Below are positions 36,323 to 44,691 of a stretch of DNA of 54,200 bases, one piece after another; position 1 is the stretch's first letter; the number at the start of each line of letters is the position of its first letter. A program made the position numbers and the translations under genes. The DNA lies in the NCBI GenBank assembly GCA_009837725.1, contig VXSY01000029.1:1-54200 (forward strand), in the 5' to 3' direction. The DNA is from Gammaproteobacteria bacterium. GTDB taxonomy: Bacteria; Pseudomonadota; Gammaproteobacteria; Pseudomonadales; Azotimanducaceae. The notes below the pieces were generated by a model, which searched no databases, was not told where the DNA came from, and saw only the letters and a program-made list of their open reading frames with translations.

Positions 36323-37336
36323 TCAGTCATCGCTCGTTGACGAGTCGCTGGATCGCATCCAACTGAGGCTGTAGCGGCCGCCTGAAACGCGATCTGCAGC
36401 AAAGAGCTCGTCGAGCGCGCTGATGGTCGCTTCGCTTAGCTGGAGATCGACGGCCTTGACGTTCTGCTCGAGCCACTCTCTGCGACGAGTGCCCGGGATG
36501 GGGGCGATGTTCTGGGCCCGCGACAGGACCCAGGCAAGCGACAGCTGGGCCGGCGTGACGGCGAGCGAGTCGGCCAGGAGCTTGAGGTCGTCAACTAAGG
36601 CTAGATTGTCGGCGAGGTGCTCGCCTTGGAAGCGCGGCAGGGTAGAGCGCATGTCACCAGGGCCGGCGACCTGGTCCCCGTTGGTGATTGCACCGGCGAG
36701 CATGGCCCGGCCAAGCGGGCTATACGGCATGAACCCGATCCCGAGCTCACGACAGGCTTCAAGCACGCCTTCCTCCGGGTCCCGAGTCCAGAGCGAGTAC
36801 TCAGACTGCACAGCACTGATCGGCCAACTTGCGTGTGCTCGTCGCAACGTGTCGGCGCTGACCTCGCTAACCCCAAGGTGGCGGACCTTCCCGACGTCGA
36901 CCAGCCGAGCCATGGCCCCGACCGTGTCTTCGATGGGCACGTCGGGATCGGGCCGGTGCAGGAGGTAGAGATCGATGTGGTCGACGCCCAACCGCTCAAG
37001 TGACTCGTTGCATCGATACTCCACTCGGTCGGGGTGGCCATCGATCCGGGGCGTCTTTCCGTCAACGACGAAACCAAACTTCGTGGCAATGACGACCTCG
37101 TCGCGATGTGGCGCAAGCGCGGCGCCGACAAGTCGCTCGTTCTCGCCTGCACCGTAAACGTTGGCTGTGTCGAACAACGTGACGCCTAGTTCCACCGCCC
37201 TTTCGAGTGTCCGGGCAGCTTCGCTACGGTCCGCAGGGCCATACGCGTCGGTCATGGACATGCAGCCCAACCCGATCGCGGAGACCTCCAGCTCGCCGAA
37301 CATCACCGTCGGCATCGGCGTTGCTTGCTGTGCCAT
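36323..37336 (-). CDS. Aldo/keto reductase
   Basis: A 337-residue NADPH-dependent aldo-keto reductase of the YajO/AKR-11/13 type, which reduces aldehydes and ketones. The TIM-barrel tetrad is visible: D56 (LFDTANVYG), Y61, K86 (ATKFG) and H127 (YLLHRPDPDVP). GFMPYSPLGRAML and IAPIPGTRR bind the cofactor. The C-terminus ends with a short serine/aspartate tail. It is divergent from a TetR gene with a clear dyad operator between them, so it is probably controlled by that repressor. Its 3' end is repeated at 39472-39519. Confidence 0.93.
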   Translation of the reverse strand: MAQQATPMPTVMFGELEVSAIGLGCMSMTDAYGPADRSEAARTLERAVELGVTLFDTANVYGAGENERLVGAALAPHRDEVVIATKFGFVVDGKTPRIDGHPDRVEYRCNESLERLGVDHIDLYLLHRPDPDVPIEDTVGAMARLVDVGKVRHLGVSEVSADTLRRAHASWPISAVQSEYSLWTRDPEEGVLEACRELGIGFMPYSPLGRAMLAGAITNGDQVAGPGDMRSTLPRFQGEHLADNLALVDDLKLLADSLAVTPAQLSLAWVLSRAQNIAPIPGTRRREWLEQNVKAVDLQLSEATISALDELFAADRVSGGRYSLSWMRSSDSSTSDD

Positions 37337-37488
37337 CAGTTGGCCGCCTTCGGCACGACCTCGCCGAGAAGGGCGATCCAGGCCAGTTTCGCATCCGTTC
37401 TAGGACAGCTGCAGGGTGAGGCCGTCGATGCCGGTTTGGCGGTCCCGGAGTAGGTGAGATTGCTGATCTCGTGGCCGAGTCGAGTCAT
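37337..37488 (-). CDS. Possible 50-residue leader ORF before the AKR
   Basis: An ATG on the minus strand near 37488, behind a GGAGAGG site, opens a 50-codon frame beginning MTRLGHEISNLTYS. Its TGA overlaps the AKR start (TGATG). After about 14 residues, the alternative frame reads DRQTGIDGLTLQLS then stop, so this could be a decayed gene start rather than a real small protein. It may help translation of the AKR. Confidence 0.35.
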
Positions 37489-37501
37489 GCGCATCCTCTC
37501 C

Positions 37502-37534
37502 AAACCTGACAAGATCGTTCGATTCGTCAGGTTT
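37502..37534. promoter_or_regulatory. Dyad operator between the AKR and TetR genes
   Basis: AAACCTGAC (37502-37510) and GTCAGGTTT (37526-37534) are perfect inverted 9-mers 15 bases apart, in the divergent spacer. TetR repressors typically bind such dyads in their own promoter region. Confidence 0.7.
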
Positions 37535-37574
37535 AGAACCTTACAGATAGAGCGCCTTGTGTCAACATCCTCGC

Positions 37575-38177
37575 GTGGCTAAATCTGCAACTCAGCAGTC
37601 GACCCGAGGCGAGAAGCGGCGTGCCGCCATCACACGAGGCGCCGTTGACGAGTTCCTCGCGCATGGCATCGCCGGTGCCTCCATGGCCAAGATCGCCGAA
37701 GCCGCCGGAATCTCCCGTCCCGCCCTGTACCAGTACTACCGCGACAAGGAGGAACTCTTCGCTGCCTCCTTGATCACCGTGACCGAGCAGCGCGTCGACG
37801 CCGCAATCGCTGAACTGACCAAGCCGGGCAGCGTCGCAGAGCAACTCGACCGATTCCTGCAGCGCTACGAGGGCGACCTGTGGCAACAGATGTCAGCGTC
37901 CGACCACACCGAGGAGATCATCAACGCGAAGAGCCCCGACATACGGGCCGCGATGGCCGGAACCCTCAACCGGCTCAGAACCGCCCTAACCGACTACTTC
38001 CAGTCCGTCTATCCGGGAGACAGCGCAATGCAGCAGTCACAACGCGCGAACTGGGTCGATCTACTGGACATGGCGCCGCGGGGCTTTTGGCACGACGAAC
38101 CATCGGTCACCACATTCCGCCAACGCCTCACCACCCTTGCCCAAACCGTCGCCGCGGCCGCAGCGCCAACTGACTAG
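37575..38177 (+). CDS. TetR-family transcriptional repressor
   Basis: A TetR/AcrR regulator of about 200 residues. The N-terminal helix-turn-helix is RGEKRRAAITRGAVDEFLAHGIAGASMAKIAEAAGISRPALYQYYRDKEELFAASL, a standard pattern. The C-terminal ligand domain is variable, so the inducer is unknown. The start is uncertain: GTG 37575 (VAKSATQQ) gives the usual length, and TTG 37557 adds six residues. It is divergent from the aldo-keto reductase, with a perfect 9-bp dyad between them. It was probably acquired with the AKR as a module that interrupts an SDR gene. Confidence 0.88.
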   Translation: MAKSATQQSTRGEKRRAAITRGAVDEFLAHGIAGASMAKIAEAAGISRPALYQYYRDKEELFAASLITVTEQRVDAAIAELTKPGSVAEQLDRFLQRYEGDLWQQMSASDHTEEIINAKSPDIRAAMAGTLNRLRTALTDYFQSVYPGDSAMQQSQRANWVDLLDMAPRGFWHDEPSVTTFRQRLTTLAQTVAAAAAPTD

Positions 38178-38596
38178 GTCAACAGGTGACCCACCATTGG
38201 TCGCAAAGGCCCGCCAGAGCACTACGGCACGCAACGGCACAACCCAGCAGGCGATGGAGGTCCTCGGAGACTCGACCCATTCCCGTGCCGCCACCCGTGA
38301 CCACCGCGATCTTGCCGCTGAAATCCTTCATCCCTGGCTCACTTCTGGCGATTTCCCAAGCCGTCATTGTAGGGGCACGCGCGCCGCCGCCGAGAACTCG
38401 CGCCGGTGAATACGTCGACCATCGAGGTGGCCAACTCCTGACCGGTTCCGCCAATGAACTGGCCGAACATCCCCTCTTCGGGGTCGAACGTCATCGCAGC
38501 CAGCGTGAGTTGGAAAGACTTAGTGGCCGGTGCCCCCAAGCGGTGCGCACCGCATTCTCGACTCCTTCAATTGCCCGCTCGCGCCTTGCGGCGTCC
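38178..38596. other. Junction region with gene fragments
   Basis: Contains a 121-bp copy of the SDR 5' end (38271-38391) and about 200 bases whose minus strand reads FQLTLAAMTFDPEEGMFGQF and IGGTGQELATSMVDVFTG in one frame, and AIEGVENAVRTAWG in another. These look like pieces of one broken gene, which I do not recognise. Confidence 0.6.
38271..38391. repeat. 121-bp duplicated segment, copy B
   Basis: About 96% identical to 35503-35623. On the minus strand it includes a start codon at 38331, the first 20 SDR codons (TGGGTGMG included) and the TACAAT hexamer at 38366-38371. After codon 20 the frame runs into unrelated sequence, so it is a 5' fragment of an SDR gene. Confidence 0.85.
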
Positions 38597-39409
38597 TCAG
38601 CCTGGGCCCTCGTTGTCGTCCGCCCCGGCCTCAAGCAATGTCGTGACCATCGGCATGGCTGTGCCAACTTCCTCTGCTGCAGCCACACAGCGACGCATGT
38701 CCTTGACCGGCATGCCGGTCAGGGTGATGGGCTTCCGTGGCAGCGGCATGCTCTCGGACACGAAGCTCCGACCTGTCGACCGGTTGAGATATTCCATGAA
38801 CGTGTCGAGGTCCATGCCTTGGGCGACGACCATGTTCCGCACTTCCATGATGAGCCGGAAGGTGCCGATCACCATGGCGTTGTTGCCGAGCTTCATGACT
38901 TGGCCGGTTCCGACCGGGCCGCAGTGAGACACCGTGCCCATGGGTTCGAGCACGGCCCGGCAGCGTTCGACGTCTTCTGTCGCGCCACCGACCATGAGTG
39001 TGAGGGTGCCGTCGATGGCACCTTGGACCATGCCGCTAATGGGGCAGTCGAGCACGGTGATGTCGGACTTGGCCGCCTCTGCTGCGAGTTCCTTGCAATA
39101 GGTGGGTGAGACTGTGCTCATGACGATCACCACACCGCCCGGTTTCATCGCCGCGATGGCGCCACCGGCCCCTCGCAGGACCCGGTCATTCTGCTCTTCG
39201 TCCCAGACCACGGTCATCACGACGTCCGCTTCGGCTCCGACCGCAGCGGGGTCGGCAACCTCACGTAGGCCATCGGCGGCGAGGCGCTCGATCGGTTCGC
39301 GGCTGCGGTTGGCGCAACTGATGACGTCGATCCCTGCTCGCAGCAGGTTTGCAGCCATGGGTTCCCCCATGGCCCCCAGACCGATGAAACCAACGGTGGA
39401 CAATGTCAT
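38597..39409 (-). CDS. 3-hydroxyisobutyrate dehydrogenase-like oxidoreductase
   Basis: A 270-residue member of the beta-hydroxyacid dehydrogenase family (GarR, HIBADH, GLYR). It has the N-terminal NAD-binding TVGFIGLGAMGEPMAANLLRAGIDV, the substrate loop DCPISGMVQGAIDGTLTLMVGG (canonical DAPVSGG), and the catalytic lysine in GQVMKLGNN. The C-terminal helical domain is slightly short (family about 290). DCPISGM instead of DAPVSGG is a notable change in the substrate motif. The ATG at 39409 has a GAAGAGAGGA site. About 140 bases upstream lies a third copy of the TACAAT-bearing leader repeat. Substrate unknown. Confidence 0.9.
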   Translation of the reverse strand: MTLSTVGFIGLGAMGEPMAANLLRAGIDVISCANRSREPIERLAADGLREVADPAAVGAEADVVMTVVWDEEQNDRVLRGAGGAIAAMKPGGVVIVMSTVSPTYCKELAAEAAKSDITVLDCPISGMVQGAIDGTLTLMVGGATEDVERCRAVLEPMGTVSHCGPVGTGQVMKLGNNAMVIGTFRLIMEVRNMVVAQGMDLDTFMEYLNRSTGRSFVSESMPLPRKPITLTGMPVKDMRRCVAAAEEVGTAMPMVTTLLEAGADDNEGPG

Positions 39410-39471
39410 CGAATCCTCTCTTCGTTCAAAGGGTGTCTCTTGCCGCCCTAATGCAGAGCGGGCGCACCGAG

Positions 39472-39563
39472 CCGGATCAGTCATCGCTGGTTGACGAGTC
39501 GCCGGGATCGCATTCGGCTCATTTCTGGCGATTTGCCGAGCCGACATTGTAGGGGCACGCGCG
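39472..39563. repeat. Composite of AKR 3' end and SDR leader repeats
   Basis: 39472-39519 matches the AKR 3' end (36318-36362) with a few changes. 39516-39563 matches the SDR leader (38336-38385), including TACAAT at 39546-39551 on the minus strand. The two pieces, separate elsewhere, are fused here upstream of the beta-hydroxyacid dehydrogenase. Confidence 0.75.
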
Positions 39564-39614
39564 CGACGGCTGTGGTTTGATGGCGCCGCACCAAAGGCAA
39601 TGGGAGCCACGCCG

Positions 39615-39950
39615 ATGATCTTCGAGATCCGCAACTACCACTACGAGCCGTCGCTGCTGGCGGAATACCGCACATGGGCCACGGAACTCGCGCTGCCCTA
39701 CATCCGCGAGCACCTCGACCTCGTCGGCTTCTGGCTGAACGTGGACGAGCCGCCCCAGATCGCCGGCAAGCCGCAGGACGAGCTTGGCCCCGCCACGGTG
39801 ACCTGGATCATCAAGTGGCCAGACGCCGCCACCCGCCACGCCACCATGGGCCGAGTATTCGGCAGCGACGCCTGGCGCGAGATCATGGCGAAGAACCCCG
39901 GCCAGGAGAACTACCACCGGACGGAGGCGAAGTTCGCGGAGGCTCTGTAG
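39615..39950 (+). CDS. NIPSNAP-family protein
   Basis: A 111-residue protein of the NIPSNAP (dimeric alpha-beta barrel) family. FEIRNYHYEPSLLAEYRTWATELALPYIREHLDLVGFW is the characteristic opening (usually YELRxY), and TVTWIIKWPDAATRHATMGRVFGSDAWREI the second half. NIPSNAP proteins are of unknown biochemical role and often neighbour catabolic genes. The ATG at 39615 follows a GGGAG site; an ATG at 39600 is upstream in frame. It is convergent with the phosphoesterase gene. Confidence 0.85.
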   Translation: MIFEIRNYHYEPSLLAEYRTWATELALPYIREHLDLVGFWLNVDEPPQIAGKPQDELGPATVTWIIKWPDAATRHATMGRVFGSDAWREIMAKNPGQENYHRTEAKFAEAL

Positions 39951-39957
39951 CCTTTAC

Positions 39958-40443
39958 TCAGAAGCGCAGCAAGCTGCCTGTCAGCGTCTCGAGGTCCACC
40001 ACGCCCACAGCGTTGCGCCCCTTCATGTGGCCGGCGCATTCGCCTGGGTTGAAGATGAGCTGGTCTTCGCTGCGGTCGTGGCGGTACAGGTGGGTGTGGC
40101 CGTGGAGAGCCAGATGGTGGCCGTCGTGCAGCACGCCATCGAGTTCCAAGGGATCGTGGACGATGACGATGCTCCGGCCAGCCCACTCCACTTCGAGCGG
40201 CGGTTCGCGAAACGAAAAGCCGTGCCGGACGATGGCGGCATCCAAGGATTCGCGTTCCTGATCGTTGTTGCCGAAGACGCCGTGCAGCGGCATGTCGAGC
40301 CCCGCCAGCACATCGAGCGTCTTGGCCTGGGTGATGTCGCCCGTGTGCACCACGCACGCGACTTGCGCCTCGTTGAAGAGCGCCACGATGCGGCGCACGT
40401 TGGCGAGGTTGTTGTGCGTGTCGCTGACGACGCCGATCTGCAT
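39958..40443 (-). CDS. Metallophosphoesterase (YfcE/MJ0936 family)
   Basis: A 161-residue calcineurin-like phosphoesterase. The metal motifs are VVSDTHNN, VVHTGDIT, VFGNNDQ and ALHGHTH. The family includes small phosphodiesterases such as YfcE and MJ0936, active on simple phosphodiesters; the natural substrate is unknown. The length is typical. The ends of this gene and the NIPSNAP gene are seven bases apart, tail to tail. The ATG at 40443 is unambiguous. Confidence 0.93.
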   Translation of the reverse strand: MQIGVVSDTHNNLANVRRIVALFNEAQVACVVHTGDITQAKTLDVLAGLDMPLHGVFGNNDQERESLDAAIVRHGFSFREPPLEVEWAGRSIVIVHDPLELDGVLHDGHHLALHGHTHLYRHDRSEDQLIFNPGECAGHMKGRNAVGVVDLETLTGSLLRF

Positions 40444-40591
40444 GAGGTTGCTGGAGCTTGCCTTAGAAAACGCGTAACCGCGTCATTCTAAGGCGCAGGG
40501 CGTCGTTGTAGAGTCGCCAAGCAAGCAGGCGCATCGCGGCACCCTTGGCCCGACACAGGAGGCACAGACGATGCGCGCCTCGGGCCCGCTA

Positions 40592-40879
40592 TCACCAGCG
40601 GATCCACATCTCCGGCGGTACCCCTGACGGCGACGTTCCAGACCAATACGACCAGCCAATGCCCAACCAACTGGCGATTGCCATCAGCACCGCCAGCACG
40701 GCCAGCGCCACATGGCCCTTGTAAGCCCGCGCAGCACGCCATATCCAAACGCTCCAGACGACGTGATACGCCACGTACAGAATGCCGGCACCAAGAATCG
40801 CGACATCCCAAGCACTTTCCGGTGATCGCCGATCCAGCTCAACGAGCAGCAAGGCGACCAAGTCGTAGGCCCTCGACAC
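40592..40879 (-). CDS. Small membrane protein with four hydrophobic segments
   Basis: A 95-residue hypothetical inner-membrane protein from a GTG at 40879. Hydrophobic segments are YDLVALLLVEL, VAILGAGILYVAYHVVWSVWIW, and HVALAVLAVLMAIASWLGIGW. The frame stays open upstream to 40957, and LWRGEISLGRTYWLFGWVV just before the GTG looks like a membrane-protein N-terminus. No ATG, GTG or TTG is available in that stretch, so the real start may be a rare codon or lost to a frameshift. Function unknown. Confidence 0.6.
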   Translation of the reverse strand: MSRAYDLVALLLVELDRRSPESAWDVAILGAGILYVAYHVVWSVWIWRAARAYKGHVALAVLAVLMAIASWLGIGWSYWSGTSPSGVPPEMWIRW

Positions 40880-41104
40880 AACCCAGCCGAACAGCCAATA
40901 CGTCCGACCGAGGCTGATTTCGCCGCGCCACAGACGAACAACGCCCCGGCGGACTCATCAATGCGAGTCCCCATGTGACCGATTGTAGTTCCAGCACGCT
41001 GCACCGAAGACGACCATATGTGGTGCATCCGAGCACCAGCCGTGCCTGCAAGGCGGGACCCCCGTTTGCTATGCTCTTCGCTGGCAGCCCATTGGCGCAG
41101 TCCC

Positions 41105-41722
41105 ATGCCCAAAAGCGTGACGACAACCTTGGCAACGTCGCTCCGGCGACTAGGCCGCGAGTTCAAGCCGAACCGGCTCGCCTACCTGTCTCTGACCGCG
41201 AGCAACGAAGCGCTGCTCTGCGGTGCCTTGGCGAGCCTGCTCCACGAAGCGTACGCAGACCAAGGGCACACGCAGGTCCGTCGAGAATGGTCGCGCAGTT
41301 CGAGCGACGCCTCCTTCGATGTGGCAGTGCTGACCGACGGTGTTCCCGTTGCGCTCATCGAGGCAAAGGCGGCGATGTCATTCGACCTTGTGCAAGGTGG
41401 CGACTTCCCGAAGAACGCGGTGCTCGAGGATTTGGACCGGCTCAAGGGAGTGGATTTCGAGGGCGAACGCTATGCGCTGCTGTTTGTCACACATCCTCAC
41501 GAGATTCCTCGGCATGAATACGACGTTGCGATGCCTACGTCCTACACCGAGGAGATGAGGCGGCATGGGGCAATCGAGCCGGCAAGAGTCGACAACGCCA
41601 TACGGCGCTTCCATGGGGCGGTGGGGAACCCGCCTCTGGTGGCGACGGGCAGAATCTCGGCGGGAACTGCCTTTGACGTTGACGTGAGCATCATCTACCT
41701 GCTGGTGTCAGTTCCGGGCTGA
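41105..41722 (+). CDS. PD-(D/E)XK nuclease-like protein
   Basis: A 205-residue protein. Residues 65-85 or so contain SFDVAVLTDGVPVALIEAKAA, the PD-(D/E)XK arrangement: an aspartate, a hydrophobic strand and ExK. Upstream are a basic N-terminus and ALLCGALASLLHEAYAD. The ATG at 41105 lies in GTCCCATGCCC without a strong ribosome-binding site. This fold is common in restriction and anti-phage nucleases. It is the first gene of the island that extends to the window end. I cannot name the family. Confidence 0.65.
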   Translation: MPKSVTTTLATSLRRLGREFKPNRLAYLSLTASNEALLCGALASLLHEAYADQGHTQVRREWSRSSSDASFDVAVLTDGVPVALIEAKAAMSFDLVQGGDFPKNAVLEDLDRLKGVDFEGERYALLFVTHPHEIPRHEYDVAMPTSYTEEMRRHGAIEPARVDNAIRRFHGAVGNPPLVATGRISAGTAFDVDVSIIYLLVSVPG

Positions 41723-41996
41723 TCGACGGCCTGACCGTCCGGCACATTGGCCGTCGGCGAATCGCCCTGCATGCCAGACCTTGGCATCGCGGATGCACAC
41801 AGGAGTAGCGGCGGTCGCAATCTGTCGCGCGAGATGCCCGACAAGTGTGCCGTGTTTTCGGTCTCAGCGCTCCAGTGCGAACTATTCATCGATAGGGTCT
41901 GACTGCGAGGTACGACATCACTGCGCAGTGGCTATTTCCCGACACACCAACGTTTTCGTCATCCGCCCCATAGGCACAAGAGAGGCCAGTTCCTCC
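41723..41996. other. 274-base spacer
   Basis: I see no gene, repeat or hairpin worth listing. The region is convergent between the nuclease-like gene and the unknown gene at 41997. Confidence 0.5.
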
Positions 41997-42935
41997 TCAG
42001 CCGATCGTCAGTTTCACCACGTTTCTTGGTGGTGCAACTTTCATCATAACCACAGGAAGCATGATGTCGTACATCCACTCCGAGATGTGCCCATTGTCCT
42101 GCCTCTCCTCGAGCGTATGGAGCTCACCCGTATCGATGTCCACTGTCGTCAAGACCCATCTGTGATACTGAGTCGATACATCCTCGTAGTCGAAGAACGG
42201 CCACGCGAATTTCATTTCGTGCTGGTGTTGATAGACGTCGCGCTTCTTGAATATATCCGCGAGACCATCCACACTCCCTACGTAGCCCATCCATGGTTCC
42301 CATGATGGTGAGCGTGGATCAATGCCCGAGGGAGTTCGGTAATAGGACACCTTGTTGGCGATGGCGTGTTTCGGTGGGAGGTGAAACCAACGCGTCTTGG
42401 TGCCGTCAACGTGCACCGCGCGGAACTTCCGCCTAGTCAGTTCATTCGCCACCTGCAACATGAAAGACGCCCAGTATGGCTTGCCGATAATCACACAACA
42501 ACTGCGGTCGAACCTTTGTAGCATATCCAAGGAGAGCATCGTGGATGTGCTGTACATCCAATGGTCAGGATAGGAATGGCGCGACTCTACCGCTAGAGGC
42601 TTGACTCGGATCGTCCCATTACGCTTCGGTACGTTCGCTGACAAGAGGATCTCGTTCGGTCGTGGTGCGGGAATCTCGATATGTGCTGGACGACTGCCTT
42701 GAGTATAGTTTGCGGTCCGAAAGTCCCGGATTGTCTCGCAATCCTGCCGATCCACGGATTGCTCGTTGGCGAACGACAGCGCATTTGCGACCCGGACACA
42801 ACCGCTCTGGACGAAGGAGTCGATGTGTTCCCGCCTGCCGTACTTCACGATGACGTACGGCAAGCCGCGTACGGCATTCCTGACTTCGCCGATGTCGGTG
42901 TGCCAAACCGACCCGTCAAACCCTACGTTGTTCAT
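41997..42935 (-). CDS. Unrecognised island protein
   Basis: A 312-residue protein that I do not recognise. The N-terminal part (LPYVIVKYGRREHIDSFVQSGCVRVANALSFANEQS, then CETIRDF) resembles the opening of DUF2971-type proteins, with a tyrosine-rich strand, a helix and a gap-rich acidic stretch, but the similarity is weak. The middle holds EILLSANVPK and a CCVIIGKPYWASFMLQVANELTRRKF segment. Base composition is visibly less GC-rich than the housekeeping genes, suggesting transfer. It lies between two nuclease-like genes. No catalytic motif is obvious. Confidence 0.6.
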   Translation of the reverse strand: MNNVGFDGSVWHTDIGEVRNAVRGLPYVIVKYGRREHIDSFVQSGCVRVANALSFANEQSVDRQDCETIRDFRTANYTQGSRPAHIEIPAPRPNEILLSANVPKRNGTIRVKPLAVESRHSYPDHWMYSTSTMLSLDMLQRFDRSCCVIIGKPYWASFMLQVANELTRRKFRAVHVDGTKTRWFHLPPKHAIANKVSYYRTPSGIDPRSPSWEPWMGYVGSVDGLADIFKKRDVYQHQHEMKFAWPFFDYEDVSTQYHRWVLTTVDIDTGELHTLEERQDNGHISEWMYDIMLPVVMMKVAPPRNVVKLTIG

Positions 42936-43110
42936 CTGGCCTCCTCGGTCGTGCTTCCCGAACCCTCATTTCGCATTCGACCCCGACGCTCTGCGCATAT
43001 GACACTGCCGGCCGGAGGATGCGGTTGTAGGACGTCGTGCGTCGGGCAGGCAGCTCTTCTTGGCGATCTTCCAATGGTGCCCCCGGTCGTAGAAGACGAA
43101 GCGGCTCAGC

Positions 43111-44295
43111 TCAGCCGGGGCGCGCTTCGATCAGGCCCGCACAATTTATCTCGCGCCATACTTTCGCGATCGGAACGGAGATTGTCTGAGCGAGTTGCAG
43201 ACGCCCTTCCTCTGACTTGAGCAGAGAGAGGCTGTTGGGATTGAGGTTCCTGAAATCGGGACTCCCGTCCGGATAGCAGTACCAAGGAGCCCAGGGGGCG
43301 TGGCTGCCGCCCTCGACGTCGGATGCGGCATCATGGAGCTTCTCATAAAGCTCCGGAGCGATGTTCTTGTGGCAGGAGATGCCGAACCACAAGCCGTCCC
43401 ACCCACCGGTTACTGCAAGCCAGGCATGCTTGGCAATCCAATAGTACAGGCCAGTATCAGAACCGTGGGCGCGTTCGATGTACCGCTGAACCGCGACGTG
43501 CTCGGTGAGATGTGCGTACCTGGGATCTCGCTCGAGTGGATCTTTGGTCTCCACCCTAATCTGTTGATCCATGGTCGACCAGAAGGGGACGATGAGGTCG
43601 GTCTTCGCTTCGACGATCGCCCTTGTCAGGTCTTGCGCAAGGATCAAGTTCTCGTCGTCGAGACAGAGGTTCTTGAGATCGTTCATGTACGGGTGGCTGT
43701 TGGTCAAGTTAAGAATGAGGTCCAGATATTGGACGATTGATTCACGCAACGCTGGTTCACGCCAGGCCCGGTGCCCGCATCGCGCAAGCCAACGGGGGAG
43801 GTGGTCACGATAGGATACTCGCGAGCATTGGAGGTTGCCGATACTCTGCGCGGACGGTGGGTCACCGAACGGGGTCAGGTAAAGCAGGTGGATTCCGCCG
43901 CAGGGGTAGCCGCGGCGCCGCAGCTTTTTCCAATAGCGCCATAGCTGCTGTTCCTGATCACCTGCCCAGATCTTGTTCTCGATGACAAGCGCCTGCTTCT
44001 GGTCGTGGCTCTGGATCAACAGGTCGATGTTGTCGATTTCCCGACCGACGCTTGCGCGGTAGGTCGGGAATCCCTCGACCTTGGCGACCGTGGTGAGGAA
44101 ATCCTCCAGGTTCTTCCGTTGTCCGTCCGGCTCGCGGCGATCGAGAAGCGCGTGCAGGAAGCGCGAGTGAAGATTAACTTCGTCGCTAGAACTCCGCAGA
44201 GTCGCGAAGATGTTGAACTGCGATCCAGAATCGCGTCTTACCTGATGCCGGTTGCGGAGGCGGCGGACCTCGGTGACGAGTTGTGCTGCGTCCAT
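43111..44295 (-). CDS. PDDEXK-family nuclease-like protein
   Basis: A 394-residue protein of the PDDEXK_4-like group. After an N-terminal helical part (FNIFATLRSSSDEVNLHSRFLHALLDRREP, a typical opening), the nuclease core reads EIDNIDLLIQSHDQKQALVIENKIWAGDQEQQLWRYWK, with D, ExK and a following Q that binds the phosphate region. The C-terminus has GGWDGLWFGISCHKN. The ATG at 44295 (MDAAQLVTEV) is chosen because the 60 codons before it are arginine-rich and atypical. Such proteins are found in defence islands; the target is unknown. Confidence 0.75.
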   Translation of the reverse strand: MDAAQLVTEVRRLRNRHQVRRDSGSQFNIFATLRSSSDEVNLHSRFLHALLDRREPDGQRKNLEDFLTTVAKVEGFPTYRASVGREIDNIDLLIQSHDQKQALVIENKIWAGDQEQQLWRYWKKLRRRGYPCGGIHLLYLTPFGDPPSAQSIGNLQCSRVSYRDHLPRWLARCGHRAWREPALRESIVQYLDLILNLTNSHPYMNDLKNLCLDDENLILAQDLTRAIVEAKTDLIVPFWSTMDQQIRVETKDPLERDPRYAHLTEHVAVQRYIERAHGSDTGLYYWIAKHAWLAVTGGWDGLWFGISCHKNIAPELYEKLHDAASDVEGGSHAPWAPWYCYPDGSPDFRNLNPNSLSLLKSEEGRLQLAQTISVPIAKVWREINCAGLIEARPG

Positions 44296-44691
44296 ACACT
44301 CTAGGCGCGTCGTTCCTTCATCGGCACGCGGGAGTATACGCGGCAGTGCCGCGGCATAGTAGGCTGGAACCGTGCACCGACCGCAGCGTCCTCGTCGGCC
44401 GGAGGGGTACGCGGCCCGCGTGGGAAATCGGGAACACGACCGTAGGACGAAATCGCTTGTGTGTCGGGTCAGCACTCCGGAGCCCGTGTGTGTGTCGGGT
44501 CAGCCCGTGTTTTCTCGTCGGCTAGTCGGTGAAGAAAGCGGCACGGAGGCCTTCCTGTGGAATGAATCGGCTTGCTTGGCGGTAGATTGCCGAGATCGTG
44601 CCGATGGCCAACGGGTCGGTCACTGGCGCGATCAAGACCTCCCAGTTCCGTCACGCCATCTGCGGTCCAACTCGTCGGGTGTTCGGCCGTC
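44296..44691. other. 396-base spacer with a short direct repeat
   Basis: No gene supported. A direct repeat TGTGTGTCGGGTCAGC occurs twice about 31 bases apart (about 44458-44504). It is the only structured element; only two copies, so not a CRISPR array. Confidence 0.5.

Noticed and set aside
44458-44504. Short direct repeats resembling a CRISPR start
   Set aside because: Only two copies, no regular spacers and no cas genes.
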